Below, one piece after another: positions 9,533 through 19,696 of a stretch of DNA of 64,000 nucleotides. The stretch is from Granulicella sp. S190 (GTDB taxonomy: Bacteria; Acidobacteriota; Terriglobia; Terriglobales; Acidobacteriaceae): NCBI RefSeq assembly GCF_009766095.1, contig NZ_LMUD01000009.1, positions 1 through 64,000 of the forward strand. Direction: 5' to 3'. The translations under genes were made by a program, and so were the position numbers. Numbering within the stretch: position 1 is the first letter of the stretch; each line of letters starts with the position of its first letter. The notes under the pieces were generated by a model. That model saw only the letters and a list, made by a program, of their open reading frames with translations. It was not told where the DNA came from and did not search any database.

Positions 9533-12500
9533 CTAGAAAGACACGCGAGCTCCAAACTGGAACTGCCGCGGATCGGACGAAGCTGTCGGCGTACCCGCCG
9601 CGGTATAAAGCAGGTTCACATCCAGGGTGTTGTTTTTATTGATCAAGTTGAAGATATCCGCCGTCACCTGCAGGGCGACCTCGTGAGAGAACGTAAATGC
9701 CTTCGCAAAACGCAGATCCGTAAAGACCGTATAAGGCTTGACCCCAACATTGCGCCCAAGATTGCCGGCGTAGTAGCTGCTCGCCGGCCCAGCATCGGCA
9801 GGCGCGTCAGCGTAGCAGGGCAGATTAAATGCGCCGGTCGGAGAGTACTTTGATAGCACCGGAGCCGTGCCACAGCTTGTAGTTCCGCTGCCGGGTGCAA
9901 CCGCGTTGGGACGATCCGTAAGCGGATCGAAGTCGAAGTTCGTATCGCTGCCGGTCAGGATATTGAACGGCCGTCCTGAAGAGATCTCAAAGATCGGTGC
10001 CACGGTAAAACCGGAGAACGCGGTAGGAAAGAAGCCCGACCCACCGAGGCGTCCGGAGTTATAGACGCCGGAGAGCACCAGCCGATGGCGCTGGTCGAAG
10101 CTCGACGTACTCCGCTCAGCATTCGGCGCAAAGTTACTCTGAGGCGCATCCGACGTGGAGACAACATCCGTCGAATCGTCGATCGCATGCGACCAGGTGT
10201 AGCTCACCAGGAACTCGTAGTTCGTCGTAAATCGCTTCTTCAGATTGACGCTCAAAGCGTTGTAGCTCGAGGTTCCCGTTGTCAGGTTAGGCGTCATATC
10301 GCCAAAAGGAATAGGAATCCCCACGCCCAGGCCGTCCGACGCCGCAATCTCGCTCGCCAGCGCGACGCACTGACCACCGCCCACAGCTGGATTCGCTAGG
10401 AAACTCGCCAGTGACGTATTCAGGCCGGACTTCCTGAAAAAGTTCAGAAGCGCCGGCGTGACGAAAGGGCCAGTCGGACCAACTCCGCAAGGATTGACCC
10501 CAGCCGCCGTGCCCACCGTAAGCGGATTCGACGTTGGGCTTGCAGTCCCAGGCGCTGCCGTACCAGCCTTTACCGCGTTTACCGCGTTCCTCCAGTTGGC
10601 GGTCAGCAGCTGCGGATTGACCGGGTTCACATTGATGGGACGATTCAGATGCCGTCCTCCTGTCGAGTTGAACGCGACGTTCAACGACATATCGCGGCCA
10701 AGATCCTTCTCGACTCCGAAAGACATCTGCTGCACATAAGGCGTGACGTAGTGCAGGTCCGCAGGTAGTCCCGAAGGAAGAATCGCCAGCGGGAATCCAG
10801 CAGTCAGAAAGTTTTGATTGACGAAGACCGAGTTCGAGTTGTCGGGATCGAATCGCTGCTGACTCGCAATGTAGTTCACCCCGGCAGCACTCGCTCCCAG
10901 ACAGTTCGCGTTGCCCAGCGATCCCTGAAATGCATTCGTAGCATTAAGATTTAGAGGGCTCGCTGCGGCATTCGGACTTAGCACACTGCATGGAGAGCCA
11001 CCGCCAAGGATGACAAGCGGAACCTTGGTCGAGTTGAAGCTGGTCGACTGCGACTCCAGGTTGCCGGGCGCGCGATCATAGAAGAGTCCGTAGTTTGCGC
11101 GAATCACCGTCTTCGCATCGCCCCGAACGTCATACGCAATCCCTATACGCGGAGCAAAGTTGGTATCCTGCAGACGAATCCCCTCGCGAATCCCGTATAT
11201 TCTCTCAGCCTCGGTCGTATTCGCGTTCAGACCAAGCTGTGTCGGAAAGGCCTCGATGTCATAGCGAATCCCAAGGTTCAAGGTCAGCCTGCTGGTCGCG
11301 CGCCAGCTGTCCTGCAAGAACCCTCCGAGCGTCTTCAGATCGTATTTGTAGGTCGTCTGTCCAATTCCCTGCGCGAACGACTGCGGAATTCCAAGCCCAT
11401 AAGCCTGTACGGCCGAGAATCCTGGCAGGCCCTCAAGTTGGGAAGAGACATCGGTAGCGTTCAGCGCCGCGAACGTATAGTCGCCGCCACCATAGAGCTG
11501 CCCTTGAAGCAGGTTGATCGGAATGTAACGTAGATCGACACCCACCTTGACGGTGTGGCCGCCGCGTGTGATTGTGAAGTTGTCCTGCAGTTGGTTCTGG
11601 TTCTCAATCCGGTCTACGACTGAAAAGGGAGTCTTGCCGAAGTAAGCATAGCCCGGAATATTGACTGCAGTATTGCTGCCACCAGGTGCGTCGGTATTGG
11701 CAAAACGAACTGGATGCCGCGCGTACTGAAAGCGCAGGTCGTTCACCTTGTTGTTCCCGATCAGGACCGTATACTGCCCCGCGATGGCGACATCGTGCAG
11801 CCTCTGCGTGGCAGTGCGCGAGAAGGAGTTCTCCCCGATATTCTGATTCGCCGCGCTCTCTTCGATCCCCGTGATGTAACTGGGGCTGACGCTGGCATGC
11901 AGGGCCAGCTGCTGATTACTCGTCAGCTTATGATCGATCCGCAGCGAGTACACCTCGGTCTTCTCCGAGATGGGAAAGTTTCCGATCAGGCTGTTGAGTG
12001 CGGTAAAAGACGCGGGCGTCAGCTGGCCTGAGGTGGCGAAGTTCTTCGGCCCAATCGCCGTCTGCAGGAACGCAGGATTCTGTCCCGTGGTCGCCAGCGA
12101 CGAGCCAGAGCCCACCAGCGCGATGTACTGCTGAATTCCAGGCGTGTTGGCCGGAACAGCGGCATTCTGCAGAAACGCCTGTTGCTCCGGGGTGCCTTGA
12201 ATCGTCAGAGCGCCTCCCGGAACTCCATAGAACCGGCTGACGTCGATGTTCGTCAGTCCAAAGTTATTCGCCCCAATGTCTGAAAAGCCAGTCTCCTGGC
12301 GCCGCGTAATCTCGGTCGAGAAGAAGTAGAACGTCTTATCCGGAACGATCGCGCCGCCGATGGTAAACCCGGCCTGCACGCGCGTATACGCAGGCTGATC
12401 GACCGTAGAAAAGGGGTTCGTAGCCTGGATGTAGCGGTTACGCAAAAACCCAAAGGCGCTTGCGTGGGTCTTATTTGTTCCTGATTTCGTTACGATATTC

Positions 12501-13228
12501 ACCACGCCGCCAGACGCCCTGCCGTACTCCGCCGCAAAGCCATTCGTGATGATCTGGAACTCCTGCACCGCGTCCTGCGAAACCGTCGACCGCGTTCCCC
12601 CCGAGATGTAGTCCCCGGCATCCGCGCCATCCACGTTGATCGAGTTAGACCGCGCCCGAACGCCCCCGAAGTTCAACCCCGAAGTAGGAATCGCCCCCAC
12701 CGAAGGCGCAGCGTCCCGCGCAATCTGCGAGTTGGTAAGCGTGAAGTTGATGTAGTTGCGGCCGTTCGTCGGCAGGTTATCGATGCGCAGCTGATCGACC
12801 GTGGTCGACTGCGAACTCCGCTGCGTCTCGATGATATCGGCGCCCGAACTCACCGTCACGATCTGCGTCGTCCCGACCGACAGTGAGAGCGGAAGCTCAC
12901 CCTGTTCGCCCGTCGTCAGAATCACATTCCTGCTGACGTACGTGTTGAATCCCGTAGCCGTAGCCTTCACGGTATAGGTCCCCGGAGGCAGCAGCAGCAG
13001 ACGATAGTTTCCCTGCGCATCCGAGGTCGTCGCTCGGGAGAAGCCCTTGGACTCATCCGTGATCGCCACCGCGGCATTCGGAATCACCGCCCCGGTTTGA
13101 TCGTGAACTGTCCCATTGAGCTGAGCCGTAGAGATGTTCTGAGCCCGAACGCCGGTGGAGACGCACACCAGGAGAGGAACAGCGGCCAGAGCGTTAAACC
13201 AGAAAAGCCGCGACTTGACGTTGAACAT
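9533..13228 (-). CDS. TonB-dependent receptor with carboxypeptidase-regulatory-like domain (Oar-like)
   Basis: This 1231-residue outer-membrane protein starts at 13228 after GGGAG. The order is: signal peptide (about 1-30, ending STGVRAQ), a carboxypeptidase-regulatory-like Ig domain (about 33-115, with LNGTVHDQTGAVIPNAAV), a plug domain (about 125-245, with VQEFQIITNGFAAEYGRASGG), and a long beta barrel ending in FQFGARVSF with the terminal Phe expected of barrels. Families like this are greatly expanded in Acidobacteriota and are thought to import polymers or peptides. The substrate is not predictable. No SusD-like partner is adjacent, and it appears monocistronic. Confidence 0.93.
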   Translation of the reverse strand: MFNVKSRLFWFNALAAVPLLVCVSTGVRAQNISTAQLNGTVHDQTGAVIPNAAVAITDESKGFSRATTSDAQGNYRLLLLPPGTYTVKATATGFNTYVSRNVILTTGEQGELPLSLSVGTTQIVTVSSGADIIETQRSSQSTTVDQLRIDNLPTNGRNYINFTLTNSQIARDAAPSVGAIPTSGLNFGGVRARSNSINVDGADAGDYISGGTRSTVSQDAVQEFQIITNGFAAEYGRASGGVVNIVTKSGTNKTHASAFGFLRNRYIQATNPFSTVDQPAYTRVQAGFTIGGAIVPDKTFYFFSTEITRRQETGFSDIGANNFGLTNIDVSRFYGVPGGALTIQGTPEQQAFLQNAAVPANTPGIQQYIALVGSGSSLATTGQNPAFLQTAIGPKNFATSGQLTPASFTALNSLIGNFPISEKTEVYSLRIDHKLTSNQQLALHASVSPSYITGIEESAANQNIGENSFSRTATQRLHDVAIAGQYTVLIGNNKVNDLRFQYARHPVRFANTDAPGGSNTAVNIPGYAYFGKTPFSVVDRIENQNQLQDNFTITRGGHTVKVGVDLRYIPINLLQGQLYGGGDYTFAALNATDVSSQLEGLPGFSAVQAYGLGIPQSFAQGIGQTTYKYDLKTLGGFLQDSWRATSRLTLNLGIRYDIEAFPTQLGLNANTTEAERIYGIREGIRLQDTNFAPRIGIAYDVRGDAKTVIRANYGLFYDRAPGNLESQSTSFNSTKVPLVILGGGSPCSVLSPNAAASPLNLNATNAFQGSLGNANCLGASAAGVNYIASQQRFDPDNSNSVFVNQNFLTAGFPLAILPSGLPADLHYVTPYVQQMSFGVEKDLGRDMSLNVAFNSTGGRHLNRPINVNPVNPQLLTANWRNAVNAVKAGTAAPGTASPTSNPLTVGTAAGVNPCGVGPTGPFVTPALLNFFRKSGLNTSLASFLANPAVGGGQCVALASEIAASDGLGVGIPIPFGDMTPNLTTGTSSYNALSVNLKKRFTTNYEFLVSYTWSHAIDDSTDVVSTSDAPQSNFAPNAERSTSSFDQRHRLVLSGVYNSGRLGGSGFFPTAFSGFTVAPIFEISSGRPFNILTGSDTNFDFDPLTDRPNAVAPGSGTTSCGTAPVLSKYSPTGAFNLPCYADAPADAGPASSYYAGNLGRNVGVKPYTVFTDLRFAKAFTFSHEVALQVTADIFNLINKNNTLDVNLLYTAAGTPTASSDPRQFQFGARVSF

Positions 13229-13396
13229 GCGTGTTGCTCCCGTGATGTCAGCGGACTCCGAGCCTCTTGGCGACGGCCCAACCGACAACTTTGATGACGC
13301 GATGTTCTACATGAATGACCATTCAGTACGCAAGAGTAAACCGGAAGCGGAGAATTTGATTCAGCAATTCCCTTGTAGCCGCCGCCCGATGGCCTC

Positions 13397-14167
13397 TTAT
13401 TTTGTGGGTTTTAGGCGCGCCGCGCTCTTCTTCGCCGTCATTACTAACCGCCCGGCTTTGCCCCTGCTCGAATTGGAGAGCATTTCCGTCCCAGTAAGGC
13501 AGAGATCCAGCAGAGGGCACTCGCGACACCTGGGATTGTTCTTCGGACATAGCTGCTGGCCGTGAATCTTGATCAGCGAATGATGTTCATCCAGCATCTC
13601 GGCAGACCATTTCACCGGCGCCATCTCCATCAACCGGTTCTCCGTCTCCCGGGCATCCGCGCTCCGCCCCACCAGGCCCAGCCGCTGGGTCACGCGAAGA
13701 TGGTGGCTGTCGACACAGATGGCACGCCGTCGCAGCGTGCTGAAGTTCACCACCGCTGCGCTGGTCTTCACGCCAACTCCGTCGAAGCGCTCCAGCCACG
13801 AACGAATCTTGTCCGTGCGATAGGCCTTCAGAAAATCCAGCGAAAGCGAGCCGCAGCGCTGCGTAATCTGCTCCAGCGCCCGTTTCAGGTTTACCGCCTT
13901 AGGCTCAGGAAAGGTTACGGCGCGAATCGCATCTTCGATCTCAGCAATTGAAGCATCACGAACGTTCTCCCAGCCTCTAAAGCGATCCTCGAGGTGCCGT
14001 GTTACCGCCACCGAGATCTCCGTCTTTGTGCGCGACGAGAGCAGCGAGTAGATGAACTGCTTCAGCGGATCCCACACCTCACGCTCCGGAGACTGGCCGT
14101 AGTAGGCCAGCAGCCGGCGATGAATCTCCTCAAGACGAGTATCGGGAAACAAAGGCGCGGCCAGCAT
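13397..14167 (-). CDS. endonuclease III-type DNA glycosylase (HhH-GPD, 4Fe-4S)
   Basis: This 256-residue protein begins at the ATG at 14167; a GTG one codon upstream is also possible. It has the helix-hairpin-helix FDGVGVKTSAAVV with the catalytic Lys, the catalytic Asp in CVDSHHLRV, and a C-terminal cluster CPKNNPRCRECPLLDLC (C-x6-C-x2-C-x5-C) binding 4Fe-4S. This is the endonuclease III layout for removing oxidised pyrimidines by base excision. A Lys/Arg-rich tail of about 35 residues follows the cluster. It is more divergent than canonical Nth, so no symbol is assigned. It lies 20 bp after the isoaspartyl peptidase gene and is probably cotranscribed. Confidence 0.85.
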   Translation of the reverse strand: MLAAPLFPDTRLEEIHRRLLAYYGQSPEREVWDPLKQFIYSLLSSRTKTEISVAVTRHLEDRFRGWENVRDASIAEIEDAIRAVTFPEPKAVNLKRALEQITQRCGSLSLDFLKAYRTDKIRSWLERFDGVGVKTSAAVVNFSTLRRRAICVDSHHLRVTQRLGLVGRSADARETENRLMEMAPVKWSAEMLDEHHSLIKIHGQQLCPKNNPRCRECPLLDLCLTGTEMLSNSSRGKAGRLVMTAKKSAARLKPTK

Positions 14168-14187
14168 CACCAGTCAATTTTATAGAT

Positions 14188-15108
14188 TCAGGCCTCGTTG
14201 CGAGTGACGCCCACCTGTCTCCCTGCAGGCGTCTGCAGACCCCACGCCATGCGCGGCGTATTGTGCGCCATCCCCACGCGGCCATCCGGCCCCAATAGGA
14301 TGATCCCGCCGTGTCCGCCCAGCCGATTAAACAGATAAGCAATGGCTTCGTGCGCAGCCTCGTCGGGGCTAGCCCCAGCCGCAACCCGATCCACGGCCCA
14401 CTTTCCCAGCACCAACTTCATAATCGGCTCGCCCCACCCCGTCAAAGACACCGCAGCCGAAAGATTATCCGCATAGCAGCCGCAGCCGATCAGCGACGAG
14501 TCGCCAACCCTCCCCGGAGCCTTGTTCAACGTCCCGCCCGTACTGGTTCCCGCGGCAATATTTCCATGTACATCGAGCGCCACCGCCCCCACCGTGTCAT
14601 GCGACTCAAGGCTTCCGGAGAAAGTCTCATCGGGTAGCCCGGCAAGCTCATCCGCCTGCGCCTTGTAGAGCCTCTCCTGCTCGCGCCGCACCACCAACTC
14701 CATGTTGTCGCACAGCTCCATGCCATGCTGGCGCGCAAACCTCTCCGCTCCCGTCCCGACAAAGTACACATGCGGCGACTTGTCCAGCACCAGCCGCGCC
14801 GCGCGAATCGGATTTCGCAGCCGCTCCACGCACGCCACTCCCCCCGTACGCAGATTCTCCCCGTTCATCAGCAGGGCATCCATCTGCACCCGCCCATCCT
14901 GCGTCAAAAAGGATCCGCGCCCGGCGTCGAAGGTCTCGTCATCTTCCATCACTGCAACCGCAGCCTCAACCGCATCCACCGCGCTGGCCCCTCGTTCCAG
15001 CAGCGCATATCCTGCAGCCAGCGCATTCGCGATGCCGGCTTCATGGGCGGCGATGGCATCGTCGGGCATCGCCCACGCACCACCGTGAATCAGGAGAACA
15101 GGTTGCAT
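14188..15108 (-). CDS. isoaspartyl peptidase / plant-type L-asparaginase (Ntn hydrolase)
   Basis: This product is a precursor that cleaves itself before a Thr to create the N-terminal nucleophile. The start at 15108 is preferred to 15114 because AGGGA is then six bases upstream. The sequence opens with VLLIHGGAW, carries the nucleophile in SHDTVGAVAL (Thr at about 172), and has GxxNKAPGRVGDSS substrate-binding and GHGGIIL segments. All are typical of IaaA/type III asparaginases, which remove isoaspartyl dipeptides or asparagine. No signal peptide is visible. The endonuclease III-type gene follows 20 bp downstream. Confidence 0.9.
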   Translation of the reverse strand: MQPVLLIHGGAWAMPDDAIAAHEAGIANALAAGYALLERGASAVDAVEAAVAVMEDDETFDAGRGSFLTQDGRVQMDALLMNGENLRTGGVACVERLRNPIRAARLVLDKSPHVYFVGTGAERFARQHGMELCDNMELVVRREQERLYKAQADELAGLPDETFSGSLESHDTVGAVALDVHGNIAAGTSTGGTLNKAPGRVGDSSLIGCGCYADNLSAAVSLTGWGEPIMKLVLGKWAVDRVAAGASPDEAAHEAIAYLFNRLGGHGGIILLGPDGRVGMAHNTPRMAWGLQTPAGRQVGVTRNEA

Positions 15109-15288
15109 CTTCATTCCCTATCGAGTCTACGGGAACCTCTGGCTTCCACCAACCGCACTACCAACGCTGCACCGCCATGAATTAACAAAACTATTCGCAC
15201 GCTCACTGCATCTCACCTCTGCTTGAGTTCGTCTTATGCAGCAAACTTCTAGACAAGCCCATCAGCGTGGGTAGATCCGAGGAAACAA

Positions 15289-17025
15289 ATGTCAAAGACC
15301 ATCGCGGAACTTATGGTCGAGAGTCTTAAAAACGCTGGAGTCAAGCGGGTCTACGGCCTGCCGGGCGACACTCTCAACGGCTTTACCGACGCCCTACGCA
15401 AAGATGGCACCATCGAGTGGGTCCACGTCCGCAATGAGGAGGCTGCCGCCTTCGCCGCCGGGGCCGACGCACACCTCACCGGCACCCTCGCCGTCTGCGC
15501 TGCGAGCTGCGGCCCCGGCAACCTGCACCTCATCAACGGCCTCTTCGACTGCCATCGAAGCCGGGTTCCCGTCCTCGCCATCGCAGCGCACATCCCCAGC
15601 GTCGAGATCGGCTCCAACTACTTCCAGGAGACCCACCCCCAGAACCTCTTCAAAGAGTGCAGCGACTACTGCGAGATGGTCGGAATCCCCGAACAGATGC
15701 CGCGCCTGCTCGAAATCGCCATGCGCACCGCCATCAACCTCTCCGGCGTCGCCGTCCTCGTCATGCCGGGCGACGTGCTCCTTCACAACGCGCCCGATGA
15801 TCGCAGTGTCCTCCCGGTCAAAAAAGCCCAGCCCATCATCCGCCCCAACGACGATGAGCTGCGCGAAGCAGCCGCAATCCTGAACGCCGGAAAAAAAATC
15901 ACCATCCTCGGAGGGGCCGGCTGCAAAGACGCGCACGCTGAGATCCTCTCCACCGCCGACGCTCTCAAGTCCCCCATCGTCCACGCTCTCCGTGGCAAGG
16001 AGTTCCTCGAGTTCGACAATCCCTTCGACGTCGGCCTTACCGGCCTCATCGGCTTCAGCTCCGGCTACCATGCCATGGAAGACTGCGATGTCCTGTTGAT
16101 GCTCGGCACCGACTTTCCTTACACCCAGTTCTTCCCCAGCCATGCCAAGGTCATCCAGGTCGACCTCCGCGGCAACAACATCGGACGCCGCACCAAGGTT
16201 GACCTCGGCCTCGTCGGCTCCATCAAAGACACGCTCTCCGCGCTGCTTCCCCTCCTCGAAACCAAAGCCGACCACACCCACCTCGACGCCCGAACAAAGG
16301 ACTACAAGAAGGTACGCGAGGGCCTGGAAGAACTCGCCGGAGCAGATAACAACAAGACTCCCATCCATCCCCAGTACGTCGCGCGCCTCATCGATGAGCT
16401 CGCCGCAGACGACGCCATCTTCACCTGCGACGTCGGCACACCCACCGTCTGGGCTGCGCGTTATCTCACCATGAACGGCAGCCGCCGTCTCCTCGGCTCC
16501 TTCAACCACGGATCCATGGCCTGCGCCGTCCCCCAGTCCATCGGTGCGCAGTGCGCCTTTCCCGATCGCCAGGTCGTCACACTCTCCGGCGACGGCGGCC
16601 TCGCCATGATGCTCGGCGATCTTCTCACCCTTCGCCAGCTCAAGCTGCCGGTCAAGATCGTCGTCTTCAACAATGGCGCCCTCGCCTTCGTCGAACTGGA
16701 GATGAAATCCCTCGGCATCGTCACCTACGCCACCGACCTCGACAACCCTAACTTCGCCGCCGTCGCCAACGCCATCGGCATCCACGGCATTCGCATCGAG
16801 CAGCCCAACGATCTCGAGTCCGCCATGCGAACCGCCTTCGCAACACCAGGCCCCGCACTCGTTGAGGTGATGGTGAATCGCCAGGAGCTCTCCATGCCGC
16901 CGCACATCAGCTTTGCGCAAGCCAAAGGCTTCTCACTCTGGGCAGCAAAGAGCATCCTCAGTGGACGCGGCGACGAGATCATCGACCTCGCGAAGACCAA
17001 CGTCCTTCAGCGCATCTTGTCATAA
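15289..17025 (+). CDS. poxB: ThDP-dependent pyruvate dehydrogenase (quinone) / pyruvate oxidase type
   Basis: This 578-residue protein has the three-domain ThDP enzyme layout. The N-terminal domain has YGLPGDTLNGF and the catalytic Glu region RNEEAAAFAAGAD. The central FAD-type domain contains ILGGAGCKDAH. The C-terminal ThDP motif is GDGGLAMMLGDL through NNGALAF. Overall similarity in memory is closest to PoxB, which oxidises pyruvate to acetate and CO2 and passes electrons to quinone at the membrane. Acetolactate-synthase-like paralogues share the fold, so the substrate assignment is moderately certain. GAGGAAAC is the ribosome site. It appears to be a single gene. Confidence 0.82.
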   Translation: MSKTIAELMVESLKNAGVKRVYGLPGDTLNGFTDALRKDGTIEWVHVRNEEAAAFAAGADAHLTGTLAVCAASCGPGNLHLINGLFDCHRSRVPVLAIAAHIPSVEIGSNYFQETHPQNLFKECSDYCEMVGIPEQMPRLLEIAMRTAINLSGVAVLVMPGDVLLHNAPDDRSVLPVKKAQPIIRPNDDELREAAAILNAGKKITILGGAGCKDAHAEILSTADALKSPIVHALRGKEFLEFDNPFDVGLTGLIGFSSGYHAMEDCDVLLMLGTDFPYTQFFPSHAKVIQVDLRGNNIGRRTKVDLGLVGSIKDTLSALLPLLETKADHTHLDARTKDYKKVREGLEELAGADNNKTPIHPQYVARLIDELAADDAIFTCDVGTPTVWAARYLTMNGSRRLLGSFNHGSMACAVPQSIGAQCAFPDRQVVTLSGDGGLAMMLGDLLTLRQLKLPVKIVVFNNGALAFVELEMKSLGIVTYATDLDNPNFAAVANAIGIHGIRIEQPNDLESAMRTAFATPGPALVEVMVNRQELSMPPHISFAQAKGFSLWAAKSILSGRGDEIIDLAKTNVLQRILS

Positions 17026-17048
17026 GATCTCAGCCCACTCGCCAGCGG

Positions 17049-17693
17049 CTACTTCGCCTGTGCGATCAGCTTCCTGCGCTCGGTCTCAAGGTACGTATAC
17101 CGTATCCGGTGGATCACCGTCAGCGTCGCAAACAGCGCCAGCACCCACAGCGCCGGAGCCATCACGCCCCATCGGTTGCACAGCGCACCCAGGATCACGC
17201 AAACAATACGCTCCGGCCGCTCCATGAAACCAACTTTGCACGTTCCAATCAGCGCCTCGGCCCGTGCGCGGGTATAGCTCACCATCACACACGCTGTCAT
17301 CACGAACGCCACCAGCCCCACATAAAACAGCCGGTTGCCGCGCGCGTAGTAGATCAGCAATCCAAAGAAGATCGCGACATCCGAGTAGCGGTCCATCACC
17401 GAATCGAAGAACGCGCCGAACACCGACACCTGGTTCGTCTTCCGCGCCACGCGCCCATCGACCATATCGAAGACGCCCGCCCCAATAATGATCAACCCCG
17501 CGTACATAAACATGCGGTTCGCGTTACTAGGCCGCGCAAATCCAAAAAAGCAGGCGGCAATAATGTTGATTACCAATCCAATGAAGGTCAAGGCATTAGG
17601 GGAGATACGGGTCAGCGCAAGGCCGTTCACGATCTTCTGCAGCAACCACCCGCTGCCTTTGCCGAATGCGCTTGTCCAGGTCAAAAAACTCAT
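17049..17693 (-). CDS. CDP-alcohol phosphatidyltransferase family membrane protein
   Basis: This 214-residue protein with about five or six membrane segments contains the family signature DGxxAR-x8-Gxx-xD-xxxD, read here as MVDGRVARK, then FGAFFDSVMDRYSD. These Asp residues bind the metal and CDP-diacylglycerol. The enzymes join a CDP-alcohol to an alcohol acceptor in phospholipid synthesis (PgsA, PssA or phosphatidylinositol-phosphate type). The acceptor here is not clear. It converges on poxB with 23 bp between stop codons. Confidence 0.85.
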   Translation of the reverse strand: MSFLTWTSAFGKGSGWLLQKIVNGLALTRISPNALTFIGLVINIIAACFFGFARPSNANRMFMYAGLIIIGAGVFDMVDGRVARKTNQVSVFGAFFDSVMDRYSDVAIFFGLLIYYARGNRLFYVGLVAFVMTACVMVSYTRARAEALIGTCKVGFMERPERIVCVILGALCNRWGVMAPALWVLALFATLTVIHRIRYTYLETERRKLIAQAK

Positions 17694-17791
17694 CCTCCGG
17701 GGAAAAGCCCGTTTTTTACCGCTTCCCGTTTTTACCGTTCCTTGTTATCACATCGCCAGCATGGCACGACGTGTGCTCCGCATGGGAAAAT

Positions 17792-18271
17792 CTACTCTTC
17801 CGCAGGGGCATCGTGAATCGTCAGCAGCTTGAGAATCTCAAGTTCGCGCTTGCCGTTCGGCGTAACCACCGTAGCGCTATCGCCAACCTGTTTGCCCAGC
17901 AACGCTCGACCGATCGGTGAGGTCGTCGAGATAAGCCCTTTGGACACATCGGACTCTTCGCTCGTCACCAGCTGATACTTGATCTCTTCATCCTTGCTGG
18001 AGTCGAAGACCGTCACGCGCGAGCCAAACCCAACCTTGTCATTGGGAATATTGACCAGGTTCACCATGGCCAGCTCGCCCATCCGCTTCTTCAACTGGCC
18101 CAGACGGGCGTTGACGAAGACCTGCCGCTGTTTGGCCATGTGGTACTCGGCGTTTTCACTCAAGTCGCCCAGTGCGACGGCTTTCTTGATCTCCGCAGGG
18201 AGTTCGGTGGTCAGTTCGTGCTCCAACAACTTGATCTCTTCTGCGAGCCTCTTTTTTACTTGTTCTGGCAT
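17792..18271 (-). CDS. greA: transcription elongation factor GreA
   Basis: The 159-residue product rescues backtracked RNA polymerase by promoting transcript cleavage. A start at 18271 (MPEQVKKRLAEEIKLLEHEL) with GGAAGG upstream gives the normal GreA length; a 175-residue reading from 18319 is less likely. The coiled-coil tip carries GDLSENAEYHMAKQRQ with the catalytic acidic residues (D and E). The C-terminal FKBP-like domain contains SPIGRALLGKQVGD. It is divergent from mltG, with about 290 bp between their starts. Confidence 0.95.
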   Translation of the reverse strand: MPEQVKKRLAEEIKLLEHELTTELPAEIKKAVALGDLSENAEYHMAKQRQVFVNARLGQLKKRMGELAMVNLVNIPNDKVGFGSRVTVFDSSKDEEIKYQLVTSEESDVSKGLISTTSPIGRALLGKQVGDSATVVTPNGKRELEILKLLTIHDAPAEE

Positions 18272-18559
18272 GGGGCCTTCCGGATGATACTGGCGAGCGC
18301 GCAACCCTTCGCGCGGCAACGCATTGTGGTCAAAACTCGATTATACGATGCCGCCCGAGCAAAACCACCTGGGAGAGTCCACTCACCCAGGTCGAGACAC
18401 CGGTAACCTTATCTTTCGAGCGATGACGTCTAGTCACGAACTTGAGTCCGCCAGTCGAAAGGCCGCCGCGCCGCCGTAAAATGAGAGCGGACGCCGTGCG
18501 CTGAAGCAAGCCTGGCCACCCCTGAAATCCTGAGCCCTAAGCCCAAACGGAGGCACGCA

Positions 18560-19567
18560 TTGAAGTTTCTCGGTACCCTTCTGCTGCTTCTGCTCCTCGC
18601 CGCAGCCATAGCGGCCGGCTTCCTCTACCTCCCCTACGGCCCCTCCACCGAGACCTTCCTCGACATCGCCCCAGGCACCGGAACTGAATCCATCGCCACC
18701 CAGTTGGAGCATAGCGGCCTCATCAGCAGCCGTTATGGCTTCTATCTCCTCCGTCTCAAGCGAGGCGGTATCCTCAAGGCCGGCGAGTACCGCTTCGACC
18801 ACAAGGCCCCCATGACCGAGGTCTACGAGCGCCTGGTCCACGGCGATGTCTTCACCCGCGCCCTCACCATCCCCGAAGGCTTCAACATCTTCGATATCGC
18901 CCAGGCAGTCGAGGCCGCCGGCTTCGGCCCACACGACGCCTTCCTCGCCGCCGAACGCCAGCACACCGAACTCATCGCCGCCTGGAACACCGAAGGCCCG
19001 CCCCCCGCGTCGCTTGAGGGCTACCTGTTCCCCGACACCTACCACTTCTCCCGCCACGCCACCCCGGTCCAGATCCTCTCCGCGATGACCCGCCGCTTCC
19101 ACCAGGTGGCCTCTCAGATTGGCCTCACCAGCGATGTGCCCCAAACCCTCATCATGGCCTCGCTCGTCGAGAAAGAGGTGAGTCAGGACGCCGAACGGCC
19201 CCTCGTAGCGGGCGTCTTCGTCAATCGGCTGGCCAAAAACATCCCCCTTGCGACCGACCCCACCGTCATCTACGCGGCTCTGCTCGACGGACGCTGGCGC
19301 GGCACCATCTATGCCTCGGACCTCCAGTCGCCCTCACCCTACAACACCTACAAACACGCTGGTTTGCCGCCGGGCCCCATCGCCAACCCCGGCCTCGCGG
19401 CTCTGCGAGCCGCCATGCGCCCCGCTCGCACTGACTACCTCTACTTCGTCAGCGACGCCTCCGGCCATACCCGCTTCTCTGCCACCCTCCAGGAGCACGC
19501 CCAGCAGGTCCAGGCCTACCGCCAGGCACAGAAGACCCAGCATCCCGCAGCCGCGGTTACCCCTTAG
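18560..19567 (+). CDS. mltG: endolytic murein transglycosylase MltG (YceG-like)
   Basis: This 335-residue inner-membrane protein has an N-terminal transmembrane segment (FLGTLLLLLLLAAAIAAGFLY). The catalytic domain carries EGYLFPDTY and SLVEKEV with the catalytic Glu at 204, followed by the DP-VIYA segment. MltG cleaves nascent peptidoglycan glycan strands and is thought to set their length. The start is TTG at 18560, supported by GGAGG about six bases upstream; no in-frame ATG fits the N-terminal membrane segment better. A lipoprotein gene follows after 129 bp on the same strand. Confidence 0.93.
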   Translation: MKFLGTLLLLLLLAAAIAAGFLYLPYGPSTETFLDIAPGTGTESIATQLEHSGLISSRYGFYLLRLKRGGILKAGEYRFDHKAPMTEVYERLVHGDVFTRALTIPEGFNIFDIAQAVEAAGFGPHDAFLAAERQHTELIAAWNTEGPPPASLEGYLFPDTYHFSRHATPVQILSAMTRRFHQVASQIGLTSDVPQTLIMASLVEKEVSQDAERPLVAGVFVNRLAKNIPLATDPTVIYAALLDGRWRGTIYASDLQSPSPYNTYKHAGLPPGPIANPGLAALRAAMRPARTDYLYFVSDASGHTRFSATLQEHAQQVQAYRQAQKTQHPAAAVTP

Positions 19568-19696
19568 GCAACTGCCGTTTAGCCATCGATTTTCAGAAGC
19601 GCATCGGAACCTGCCAACATCCAACACGTATACGAAATAGTTGAAAGTTGCCGCGTTACGGCCTGAGTACAAGGAACCGAGCCGGGAAAGATATAC

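Noticed and set aside
15394-16920. 508-residue minus-strand frame inside poxB
   Set aside because: It is a shadow of the C-ending poxB codons; Gly/Asp/Glu/Val-rich with no domain.
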